Position numbers and translations under genes: made by a program. The notes beneath the pieces were generated by a model. That model searched no databases, had not been told where the DNA came from, and saw only the letters and a program-made list of their open reading frames with translations. 14,028 nucleotides of DNA from CAYGWP01 sp964353455 (GTDB lineage: Bacteria; Planctomycetota; Phycisphaerae; FEN-1346), in contig CAYGWP010000024.1 in NCBI GenBank assembly GCA_964353455.1, positions 1 through 14,028 on the forward strand. The letters run 5' to 3'. Positions within the stretch are counted from its first letter, which is position 1, and every line of letters starts with the position of its first letter. Shown here piece by piece: positions 1 to 5,667 of this stretch.

Positions 1-1
1 C

Positions 2-241
2 TACGATATGCACGGGAACGTGTGGGAATGGTGCGCCGATTGGTACGGAGATTATCCGAAGGGGGCGGCGACGGATCCCCAAGGCCCGGCGTCCAGTAGG
101 TTTCGCGTTTCGCGCGGCGGTGGCCCGTTCAACTTTCCGGACTTCTGCCGCTCCGCGAAGCGGACCGGCTTCACCCCGGTCTCCCGCAGCTTCCTCTTGG
201 GGTTTCGGGCAGTGGTGTCTGTTTCGGCCCCTGGACTTTGA
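2..241 (+). CDS. SUMF1/FGE-like domain protein, C-terminal fragment
   Basis: The reading frame is open at the left edge, so only about the last 79 residues are present. They carry the C-terminal signature of the FGE-sulfatase (SUMF1, PF03781) fold: [16 protein letters not shown] at the start, a TDPQGP turn, an RGGG segment where the family usually has RGGSW, the conserved CRSA, and a final LGFR strand. True formylglycine-generating enzymes have a pair of catalytic cysteines just after RGG. Here the equivalent stretch has only the CRSA cysteine, so sulfatase activation is unlikely. Related domains occur in kinase-linked, EgtB-like and PvdO-like proteins, and the missing N-terminus would decide which. 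The frame ends at a TGA at 239-241, and the last dozen residues after GFR look unconserved. Confidence 0.85.
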   Translation, partial: YDMHGNVWEWCADWYGDYPKGAATDPQGPASSRFRVSRGGGPFNFPDFCRSAKRTGFTPVSRSFLLGFRAVVSVSAPGL

Positions 242-477
242 TCACCCTCTGCAATTTTACGCTTTTACCCTTTGCCTTTGCCGGGACCATGCTGTCCGCC
301 GTCAGCCCCGTTGGGGCTTCATAAGGTTGGACGGCGCTGTTGTTTCCAGCCCTCTTCGCGGCTTTACGCCTTTGCGTGAGGCTGTTGTTGTGGTTCTTGC
401 CCAGTTTCCCTCAGCGCCCTCTGCGGCCTCCGCGTTGAGATCCGTTGTCGCCTTTGCCGTTTCCCCCCGCTTCCGCC

Positions 478-510
478 CCCCTGGCACGGCAGGCGTGCCG
501 TGGCCTGACG
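478..510. repeat. 33-nt direct repeat with internal palindrome, copy 1
   Basis: These 33 bases are identical to 545-577. Inside is a 7-bp perfect stem (CACGGCA at 485-491, TGCCGTG at 496-502) around a 4-nt loop, so each copy can fold as a hairpin. The size and structure resemble REP-type elements, but no neighbouring REP-associated transposase is present. Confidence 0.85.
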
Positions 511-544
511 ACGGCAATCAGATCTCCTGACCGGCCCAAGAGCG

Positions 545-577
545 CCCCTGGCACGGCAGGCGTGCCGTGGCCTGACG
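545..577. repeat. 33-nt direct repeat with internal palindrome, copy 2
   Basis: This is an exact second copy of 478-510, starting 67 nt further on in the same orientation. Its stem lies at 552-558 and 563-569. The flanks are similar for a few bases as well (both continue toward GGCAA, with a 3-nt length difference), which suggests the duplicated unit was slightly longer than 33 nt. Confidence 0.85.
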
Positions 578-600
578 GCAAGGGCGCCAATCTCCAGGGG

Positions 601-645
601 TTGGCGCTCTTGGCGTCCTTGGCGTTCTTGGCGTCCTTGGAGTTC
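601..645. repeat. Tandem array of five 9-nt units
   Basis: Five consecutive 9-nt units read TTGGCGCTC, TTGGCGTCC, TTGGCGTTC, TTGGCGTCC and TTGGAGTTC. The period is exact, with changes at only a few positions. The unit is a multiple of three, so frames across it are open, but no start, Shine-Dalgarno or domain supports a gene. Confidence 0.9.
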
Positions 646-648
646 TTT

Positions 649-670
649 AAGAATGCCCTAAGAATGCCCT
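649..670. repeat. 11-nt exact direct duplication
   Basis: AAGAATGCCCT occurs twice back to back, at 649-659 and 660-670. It lies between the 9-nt array on the left and the 21-nt array on the right. Confidence 0.85.
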
Positions 671-676
671 CAGTAT

Positions 677-746
677 CGCGAAGAATCGATCAAGTTTCGC
701 AAAGAATCGGCCAAGTTTCGCCAAGTTTCGCACAGAATGCGAAGTT
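677..746. repeat. Degenerate 21-nt tandem array
   Basis: Two full 21-nt units (677-697 and 698-718) share the pattern CGC-AAGAATCG-CAAGTTT. A 10-nt partial unit (719-728, CGCCAAGTTT) and a diverged 18-nt unit (729-746) follow. Together with the two arrays before it, this makes 601-746 a nearly continuous patchwork of tandem repeats of period 9, 11 and 21. Confidence 0.8.
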
Positions 747-801
747 CCGCCTTGCCTATCTTAACATGGGGGTCGAAGTTACGGCAAAGGCAACGGCGAG
801 G

Positions 802-1890
802 CTACTCTGGCGGCGGGGCGGCGGGGAGGGTCACGAGGACGGTCGTGCCGCGAGACGGGCGGCTCTCCATGCGGATTCGGCCCCCCATGTAACGGACCAG
901 TTCGGAGCAGGTGGCGAGGCCAAGGCCTGTGTGGGTTTCGCGGCTGCCCGCTCTTCGCAGCCCGCCGGCTGCTTCGGCGGGCGAAATAGAGTCGGGGGAA
1001 TTCTTAAAGAACGGCGAGAACGCGCAATCGAGGTCCTCGCGCGTGAGGCCCGAGCCGTTATCCATGAATTCCAGGACGACGTTGCCGCCGGCTTGGAGCA
1101 CGTTCACGAGGAGCCGCGGCGACTTTGACCTGAGGGTGGCATCGCGGGCGTTGCGGGCAAGGTGCATCGCGACGACCGCCAGTCCAACGGGGTCGGCCGC
1201 CGCCCAGACCGCGGCCTCCTCTGGCCGGAGTTCCACGCGGAGGCCCTTGTAGGCCGGGTCGGCATCTATGAGGCCGAGCGCGGCTTCCAGGATGCGTACG
1301 ACATCGACGGGGGTGCGACCGCCGCGGTGCGCGCGGCGGTGTTTGGCGTCGGGGAGCGATATGGACCGGCTCATCACGTCCAGGAGTGCGTCGAGTTCGG
1401 TCCGGCAGCGCTCGGCGGCCTGGGACCAGGGTTGTTGGGGTAGGATCGCCTCGATAGCCTGCATCAGCCGGTGGGCCGGGCCGTGACAGCGAAAAGCCAA
1501 CTGTCCGAGGAGCGCGGCCGCATCGGTCCGCCCGCCCGCCTGGAAAGCGTCGAGTCTGATGCCCGTAAGTAGCAGCGTGCCGTTTGTGCCGGGCAGGGCG
1601 AGGCGCTGGAAGCAGCAGAGCATCGGGACGCGGCGGCGGTCGGCCGCGAGGAGGGCGAGTTCGTCCCAGACGGACTGGCCGGTCTTGGAGCGTTCGAGGA
1701 CCCGCAGGAGGTGCTGGTGCTGGTCCTTTGGCAGGAGCCTTGAGAACGGCTTGTCGGCCAGTTTGGCGGCGCTGTAGCCGAGGGCCGAGGCGCTGTCGGG
1801 GTGAACTTCGCTGATACGGCCGTCGGACGCAATGGCCGCCACCAAGTGGAAATTCCGGGCGAGATAGCGGCATTGGGTCGGATTGCACAT
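802..1890 (-). CDS. PAS-domain sensor histidine kinase
   Basis: This 362-residue protein is a cytoplasmic sensor kinase with no membrane segment. A PAS-like domain fills about residues 14-110, a helical DHp-like region about 125-175, and a HATPase_c domain about 195-355. The ATP-binding boxes are clear: N box ARNARDA around N247, G1 box DNGSG at 277-281, F box FSPFF at 291-295, and G2 box TGLGL at 321-325. The phosphoacceptor box is weak: GQLA at 129-132 is followed by H136 and H140, neither quite where the family histidine sits. The segment between the F and G2 boxes is unusually long and contains a REP-like hairpin sequence. I chose the ATG at 1890, with AGGAC upstream. A TTG at 1938 would add 16 residues but has no ribosome binding site. 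No response regulator lies nearby, so it is an orphan kinase of unknown signal. Confidence 0.85.
   Translation of the reverse strand: MCNPTQCRYLARNFHLVAAIASDGRISEVHPDSASALGYSAAKLADKPFSRLLPKDQHQHLLRVLERSKTGQSVWDELALLAADRRRVPMLCCFQRLALPGTNGTLLLTGIRLDAFQAGGRTDAAALLGQLAFRCHGPAHRLMQAIEAILPQQPWSQAAERCRTELDALLDVMSRSISLPDAKHRRAHRGGRTPVDVVRILEAALGLIDADPAYKGLRVELRPEEAAVWAAADPVGLAVVAMHLARNARDATLRSKSPRLLVNVLQAGGNVVLEFMDNGSGLTREDLDCAFSPFFKNSPDSISPAEAAGGLRRAGSRETHTGLGLATCSELVRYMGGRIRMESRPSRGTTVLVTLPAAPPPE
960..982. repeat. REP-like hairpin inside the kinase gene
   Basis: GCCCGCCG (960-967) and CGGCGGGC (975-982) form a perfect 8-bp stem with a 7-nt loop. The arms share GCCCGCC/GGCGGGC with the hairpins at 4750-4767 and 8787-8817. 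It is translated in frame as residues 303-311 (SPAEAAGGL) of the histidine kinase. Confidence 0.65.
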
Positions 1891-2148
1891 GGTCTTGCTG
1901 ACGGTCCTGGTCTGGACGGCGTTAACGGCCGCCGCCAATGGTTGATTCTAGGCGCGGTCGAGGGCGAGAATCAACGGCGCGAAGGGGGGAATTCAATGAC
2001 GAAGAACGGAATTCGAGTGTCGAATGAATGTCGAAACTCGAATGACGAGACAAGAAGGCCGTGGTTGCCGCGGCGGAGCAGCCACAACCACGCAAAGGCG
2101 CGAAGGAATTATGCTTGACTTTCCACTCGTTGACTACACAATGTAAGC
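1891..2148. other. Divergent intergenic region with degenerate repeats
   Basis: This region separates the kinase from the toxin gene. Between 1992 and 2049 the motif TCGAATGA or TCAATGACGA recurs several times in degenerate form (1992-2003, 2020-2027, 2038-2048). At 2061-2067 and 2085-2091 GTGGTTG and CAACCAC can pair into a hairpin. The 12 nt at 2089-2100 are the exact reverse complement of 367-378. No gene is visible. Confidence 0.6.
2115..2142 (+). promoter_or_regulatory. Putative promoter of the toxin-antitoxin operon
   Basis: TTGACT (2115-2120) matches the -35 consensus at five of six positions. With a 16-nt spacer it is followed by CACAAT (2137-2142), four of six for a -10. Transcription would start within a base or two of the toxin ATG at 2149, giving a nearly leaderless message. 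That fits the absence of a Shine-Dalgarno sequence there. Confidence 0.4.
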
Positions 2149-2457
2149 ATGCGGATCATCAAGCCGACGCGCATCCGGGAGTTTGCCTCGCGGCATCCGG
2201 CGGCCGCATCCTCATTGGAGCGGTGGCTGGATGCGGCCGAGGCGGCCCGCTGGCGGAACCTCGTGCACGTGAGGAGGGTGTTCCGCAGCGCGGACGAAGT
2301 CAGGGTTGAGAGCGGCCGGACCGTGGTGGTGTTCAACGTTGCGGGTAACCAATACCGGCTGATCACGGCCATTCACTATAATGTTGGGAAAGTGTTCGTG
2401 CTGATGCTGCTCTCGCACGCCGAATATGGCAAAGACCGATGGAAGGACGTGCTATGA
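2149..2457 (+). CDS. higB: HigB-type type II toxin (mRNA interferase)
   Basis: This 102-residue protein belongs to the HigB toxin family (PF09907, RelE superfold). Members bind the ribosome and cut translated mRNA, and a cognate antitoxin neutralises them. Family signatures are visible: an N-terminal IREFASRHPAA helix, the RVFRSADEV turn, the central strands VVFNVAGNQYRLITAI (about 60-75), and the C-terminal SHAEYGKD (89-96). The length is typical. The start at 2149 has no Shine-Dalgarno sequence, but a promoter just upstream would make the transcript almost leaderless. The stop codon overlaps the antitoxin start in an ATGA junction, so the two genes are translationally coupled. The toxin comes first, as is usual for higBA and unlike most type II pairs. 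Confidence 0.92.
   Translation: MRIIKPTRIREFASRHPAAASSLERWLDAAEAARWRNLVHVRRVFRSADEVRVESGRTVVVFNVAGNQYRLITAIHYNVGKVFVLMLLSHAEYGKDRWKDVL
2441..2446 (+). promoter_or_regulatory. Ribosome binding site that sets the antitoxin start
   Basis: GGAAGG lies inside the toxin's last codons, 7 nt before the ATG at 2454. It supports that ATG over the in-frame ATG at 2439, which overlaps the motif itself. Confidence 0.65.
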
Positions 2458-2876
2458 AAACCGCGACTCGCTCGATGGATTTTCGGCGGATGCCCAGGGA
2501 CTACGCGGGCCTTGTCCGGCTGTTTCCGCCCCGCCCGATTCATGACAGGGTGGACCTGGCCAACGCCACCGAGGTAGTCGATGCCCTGGCGGGGCACGAC
2601 CTGACGCCGGACCAGGAGGATTACCTGGACGTGCTGTCAGACCTTGTGGCGAAGTACGAGGAGGGCCGCGCCGCGGTGCGCCGGTCAAGGAGCACGCCGC
2701 TGGAGCGGCTGCGGTACGTGGTCCGGGAGGCGGGGATGTCGGCGTCGGACCTGGGCCGGCTGCTGGGTAACCGCGGTCTCGGTTCGCTTGTGCTTCGCGG
2801 CCGGCGGCAACTCAGCAAGACGCACGTCCGCATTCTGGCGGAACACTTCAAGATCGATGCGGGATACTTTCTCTAG
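2454..2876 (+). CDS. higA: HigA-like antitoxin with HTH domain
   Basis: This 140-residue protein is the antitoxin partner of the gene before it. The C-terminal half (about residues 82-135) is an XRE-type helix-turn-helix: SASDLGRLLGN, then a turn, SLVLRGRRQLS as the recognition helix region, and HVRILAEHFKID. In HigA proteins this domain binds the operon promoter and represses it. The N-terminal part, with a DLTPDQEDYLDVLSDLVAKYE helix at about 49-69, matches longer HigA antitoxins, which place this segment before the HTH. The start at 2454 overlaps the toxin stop by 4 nt and has a GGAAGG site 7 nt upstream. The sequence ends in the typical short YFL tail. Autoregulation is inferred from family behaviour; no clear operator palindrome was identified. 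Confidence 0.9.
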   Translation: MKTATRSMDFRRMPRDYAGLVRLFPPRPIHDRVDLANATEVVDALAGHDLTPDQEDYLDVLSDLVAKYEEGRAAVRRSRSTPLERLRYVVREAGMSASDLGRLLGNRGLGSLVLRGRRQLSKTHVRILAEHFKIDAGYFL

Positions 2877-2949
2877 ACGCGGCGCGGTCGCCGGGAATCG
2901 CGAAAAGCGGGCAAGATATGGGTTTCGATTGCGGCGCGTGGGTTGTGCC

Positions 2950-3402
2950 ATGAAGATCATAAAACTCCTCATTGCCGTTGCAGTCCTCGTTCCGCTGTTG
3001 TTCTACGTCCTGTGGGAGTTCACGCTGGTCCATGGCGATGGCGACAGGACTTTCACCCTACGGCTGACGCCTGCGACACAGACAAGCCTGAAGATGCTGA
3101 GGTATGATTCGTACACGAGCAGCGCGCATGCGCAAAGTATGGCTGAGTTCTATCGGGGAAAACGGGCTTTGGGGGGCTCCGAGGAAATCGTTGTGCAGAG
3201 CGATGGTACCTTCCACGTCACAGTTCGGACCTGGTTCACGGAGAGGCTATGGGGGCTGTACAGAAAGTCTGGAATGAGCAATCACATTCTGTTGATTGCT
3301 CTGTTCAAAGACGGCAGGCGCACTTACAACTTGATCACCGTGGAGTCGGACCGAGAGGAGCCGATAGACTTGCTGAACAACCAGTTGGAACCGGCAAGGT
3401 GA
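2950..3402 (+). CDS. Small membrane-anchored protein of unknown function
   Basis: I do not recognise this 150-residue protein. Residues 2-24 are a strongly hydrophobic stretch after MKIIK, either an uncleaved signal anchor or a signal peptide. No lipobox cysteine is present. The rest is soluble, with alternating strands (EEIVVQSDGTFHVTVRTWF at about 78-96, HILLIALFKDGRRTYNLITVE at about 112-132), and would face the periplasm. It lies 73 nt after the antitoxin and has no evident Shine-Dalgarno sequence. The same frame stays open further upstream, but the ATG at 2950 is the only start followed by a signal-like sequence. GC is lower than in the flanking minus-strand genes, so it may be horizontally acquired cargo next to the toxin-antitoxin pair. 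Confidence 0.65.
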   Translation: MKIIKLLIAVAVLVPLLFYVLWEFTLVHGDGDRTFTLRLTPATQTSLKMLRYDSYTSSAHAQSMAEFYRGKRALGGSEEIVVQSDGTFHVTVRTWFTERLWGLYRKSGMSNHILLIALFKDGRRTYNLITVESDREEPIDLLNNQLEPAR

Positions 3403-3466
3403 GCCTTACTCCAAACGGTGTGGACGTGACGGCGCGCGTCCCTCCAAAACGACTGATGTCGGCCTT

Positions 3467-3495
3467 ATCTGTGTAATCTGCGAAATCTGCGGATA
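3467..3495. repeat. Degenerate AATCTGCG tandem repeat
   Basis: Three near-copies of an ATCTGNG unit (ATCTGTGT, AATCTGCG, AAATCTGCGG) lie between two convergent genes. It is short and simple, with no T-tract, and I see no terminator function. Confidence 0.6.
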
Positions 3496-3508
3496 GTCCT
3501 TTGATTCT

Positions 3509-4726
3509 TCACTCCAGCCGCGCGGCCAGGAGGGCCTCTTCGGCCTTGTTCGTCCAGCGGCCGTCGGGGGTGAGTTGCTCGACGGGCGCGAGGGGCATCT
3601 CGATCTGCGGGTAGATGACGATGCGGCCGGGGTAGGTCCCCTCGTGCGTGTGGTGGACGGCGTCGCGGACGGCGTCGATGCCGCCGATGCAGGCGACGGC
3701 GTTGTTCGGGTCGATGCGGCCGGCTGCGGCGTCGTCGAGGGCCTTGCGGAGGGCCTCGATGGGCGAGCCGCTGGTGGCGATCATCGTCCACTGGCCGTAG
3801 TGCATGTCGTTGAGGTTAAGTTGCATCCAGGCCCGCTCGCGGCTCTCGAACCCGGCGAACATGTTGAAATAGCCGTTCTTGGCCAGATATTCCAGGGCCG
3901 CCTCTGCCGCCTTCGCCACGGGGGCCAGGACGAGGATGTCGTCGGCCCCGCGTTTGGCGAGGTGCTTGTCGATCGGCTCCTTCGAGAGGTCAACGGTGAC
4001 GAGGCGGACCTTCTTCTTCTCGGCGAGCGGCCGCAGGCTGCGCTCGACCTTCTCCAGGCGGTCGGCTCGCATCTCGCTGACAATGACGGTTGCGGCCCCA
4101 TCGTTGATGCCCTTTTCGATGTGCATGAGGCCGAGCGGCCCGGCGCCCACGTACCATGCCGTCCCGCCCTTCAGCACGCTCTGCGTCCGCCGATGATTGT
4201 GGTACGCGTGATAGACGCAGGCCCACGGTTCGGCCAGGGCGGCCTGGGCGTAGCCGAGGCGCGGGCTGACGGGCAGGAGGTAACCGTTGGCGTACACGTC
4301 GGGGCCGATGGTCTGGTACTGCTGGTCTGCGCCGCGCATCTTGTAACCGTAGGCGATGTTCTCGCCCTTGAGGTAAATCTCGGCCTGGATGCTGAACCGC
4401 TGGCCGACCTTGTACTTGCGGCGGAGTTTCTTGCCGATGCGGACGGCCGTGAGCGAAACCTCGTGGCCGGGAACGGTCGGGTGGTTCGCGAGGTCGCAGC
4501 CGCGCATGCGTGCGTGGGATTCGCCCTGGGCGATCATTTTCCAGTCGCTCGCGCAGACTCCTACGGCGTCGATCCGCACGAGGAGTTCATCGTCGCGCGG
4601 CTCGGGCATGGGCAGCGTGTCGAGGCGGAGGTTTTCGAGGCCCGCGCCGTAGAGTTGCCATGCGCGGCTGGTCTTCGGGAGTTCGAACGAAGCGGTTACC
4701 TTACGATAGTCGTTAAGGCGATTCAT
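3509..4726 (-). CDS. Zinc-dependent medium-chain dehydrogenase, L-sorbose-1-phosphate reductase-like
   Basis: This 405-residue member of the medium-chain dehydrogenase/reductase family most resembles L-sorbose-1-phosphate reductase (SorE), which reduces L-sorbose 1-phosphate to glucitol 6-phosphate. Catalytic zinc ligands are visible as C58 (GVCASDW), H88-E89 (PGHE) and E166 (LAEPWACV). The structural-zinc cysteine cluster is absent, as in SorE-like proteins. The Rossmann fingerprint is GAGPLG at 194-199. I chose the ATG at 4726 because AAAGG lies 8 nt upstream; a TTG at 4744 lacks a site. It follows the short-chain dehydrogenase by 45 nt and is probably co-transcribed with it. The exact substrate is uncertain, and other polyol or sugar-phosphate dehydrogenations are possible. 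Confidence 0.82.
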   Translation of the reverse strand: MNRLNDYRKVTASFELPKTSRAWQLYGAGLENLRLDTLPMPEPRDDELLVRIDAVGVCASDWKMIAQGESHARMRGCDLANHPTVPGHEVSLTAVRIGKKLRRKYKVGQRFSIQAEIYLKGENIAYGYKMRGADQQYQTIGPDVYANGYLLPVSPRLGYAQAALAEPWACVYHAYHNHRRTQSVLKGGTAWYVGAGPLGLMHIEKGINDGAATVIVSEMRADRLEKVERSLRPLAEKKKVRLVTVDLSKEPIDKHLAKRGADDILVLAPVAKAAEAALEYLAKNGYFNMFAGFESRERAWMQLNLNDMHYGQWTMIATSGSPIEALRKALDDAAAGRIDPNNAVACIGGIDAVRDAVHHTHEGTYPGRIVIYPQIEMPLAPVEQLTPDGRWTNKAEEALLAARLE

Positions 4727-4734
4727 CAACAGTG

Positions 4735-4739
4735 CCTTT
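4735..4739 (-). promoter_or_regulatory. Ribosome binding site that sets the dehydrogenase start
   Basis: On the minus strand AAAGG stands 8 nt before the ATG at 4726. It favours that codon over the upstream TTG at 4744. Confidence 0.5.
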
Positions 4740-4749
4740 CGCAATTAGC

Positions 4750-4767
4750 CGCCCGCCTTGGCGGGCG
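4750..4767. repeat. Perfect hairpin between the two dehydrogenase genes
   Basis: CGCCCGCC (4750-4757) and GGCGGGCG (4760-4767) form an 8-bp stem with only two bases between the arms; one or two pairs would open to form a real loop. It lies between the short-chain dehydrogenase stop and the next start. There is no T-tract, so a REP-like or mRNA-stabilising element is more likely than a terminator. Confidence 0.65.
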
Positions 4768-4771
4768 CGTG

Positions 4772-5629
4772 TTACCGAACAAACACCTGCCCCGCATCGC
4801 ACACGATCACCTGGCCGGTGATGGCGCGGGCGGCGTCGGAGGCCAGCCAGACGACCACGCCGGCGACGTCCTCGGGTTGGATTTCCAGGCCCAGGGCCGT
4901 CAGGCTCACGTAATACGGTATCACCTCCGAGGGCTTTATGCCGCGCTTCTTGGCGCACATCCTGATATATTCGGCGTTCCAGATTTTGGATCCCTTGAAG
5001 ACGTTCCCCGGGGCGACCACGTTGACGCGGATGCCTGCGGGCCCGAGTTCCAGGGCCCAGCCGCGCGCCATGTGAATCTCGCCCGCCTTCGTGGCGTTGT
5101 AGGCCGAGTTCGCCTTCGACGCCTCAAGGCCGCTCTTTGAGGACACGAGGATGATGGACCCGCCCCGGCCGCGAGCCGCCATCACCCGCGCCGCCTCGCG
5201 CGCCGCCAGGAAGTAGCCCGTCAGGTTGATGTCCAGCGCCCGCCGCCATGCATCGACCGGAAAGTCAACGAGCGGGTACGCCGGCGCGATGCCGGCCGCA
5301 GGCACGCAGATATCGACCCTGCCGAATTCCGCGACCGTCTGGCAGAAGGCGTCGGCCACTTCCCCTTCGTTTGTCACATCGGCCTTGATGCAGAGGCACT
5401 GCCCGCCGCCGTACGACCGCGTGAGGCGGGCGCAGGCATCCTCGGCCGCCGCAAGGTCCACATCGACCAGGGCGACCCTGGCGCCGGCCGCCGCAAGGCC
5501 ATCGGCGATGCCGCGGCCCAGGCCGCTCCCCGCGCCGGTGACCAGGGCCACGCGGTCTTCCAGGACCCGCGGGATTTCAGGAGGAGGCGGCAACTTCCTG
5601 GCCGGACGTTTGCTCTTGCGTGATTTCAT
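4772..5629 (-). CDS. Short-chain dehydrogenase, sorbitol-6-phosphate dehydrogenase-like
   Basis: This 285-residue protein is a classical SDR with an NAD(H)-type Rossmann fold. The cofactor loop is TGAGSGLG at 31-38, and an acidic residue after strand 2 (VDVD) favours NAD over NADP. The catalytic set is N135, S163/S164, Y177 and K181 (YNATK). The usual NNAG motif is replaced by PAAG at 110-113. The PGNVF loop and the GIKPSEVIPYY substrate-lid segment resemble glucitol/sorbitol-6-phosphate 2-dehydrogenases and the dehydrogenase half of rhamnulose-phosphate aldolase fusions. Together with the next gene it could oxidise glucitol 6-phosphate to fructose 6-phosphate. The N-terminal 20 residues are basic and proline-rich, beyond the fold. 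The start has GAGG 7 nt upstream. It lies 38 nt after tex on the same strand. The substrate is an inference. Confidence 0.82.
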   Translation of the reverse strand: MKSRKSKRPARKLPPPPEIPRVLEDRVALVTGAGSGLGRGIADGLAAAGARVALVDVDLAAAEDACARLTRSYGGGQCLCIKADVTNEGEVADAFCQTVAEFGRVDICVPAAGIAPAYPLVDFPVDAWRRALDINLTGYFLAAREAARVMAARGRGGSIILVSSKSGLEASKANSAYNATKAGEIHMARGWALELGPAGIRVNVVAPGNVFKGSKIWNAEYIRMCAKKRGIKPSEVIPYYVSLTALGLEIQPEDVAGVVVWLASDAARAITGQVIVCDAGQVFVR

Positions 5630-5647
5630 GGTTTGGCCTCACTTCGT

Positions 5648-5663
5648 CCCCCCGTACGGGGGG
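5648..5663. repeat. Perfect 16-nt palindrome between tex and the dehydrogenase
   Basis: Six C, then GTAC, then six G make a perfect palindrome a few bases after the tex stop and before the ribosome binding site of the next gene. There is no T-tract on either strand. It could be a processing or stabilising hairpin, or an intergenic repeat. Confidence 0.7.
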
Positions 5664-5667
5664 CTGA

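Larger units (their letters stand above)
242..801. other. Gene-free intergenic region rich in short repeats
   Basis: This 560-nt gap lies between two convergent genes. No frame here has a recognisable protein: the open frames are low-complexity and arise from repeats. It contains a 33-nt direct repeat in two copies, a 9-nt tandem array, an 11-nt duplication and a 21-nt tandem array, each listed separately. A segment at 367-378 recurs exactly, in inverted orientation, at 2089-2100, so parts of this DNA belong to a dispersed family within the genome. No rho-independent terminator with a clear T-tract was seen for either flanking gene. Confidence 0.7.

Noticed and set aside
478..577. CRISPR-like repeat arrangement
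   Set aside because: Only two copies, a long palindrome, no third repeat and no cas genes.
445..1128. A 227-codon plus-strand frame across the repeat region and the kinase 3' end
   Set aside because: The first part is translated tandem repeats and the second is antisense to the ATPase domain of the kinase.
2377..2382. A perfect TATAAT inside the toxin gene, as an internal antitoxin promoter
   Set aside because: It has no -35 or TGN extension and coincides with the conserved AIHYNVG strand, so the codons explain it.
3575..5140. A long plus-strand open frame of 521 codons opposite the two dehydrogenase genes
   Set aside because: It is the antisense shadow of two clear enzyme genes in GC-rich DNA. 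Its composition is Val/Asp/Gly-biased and it shows no domain.
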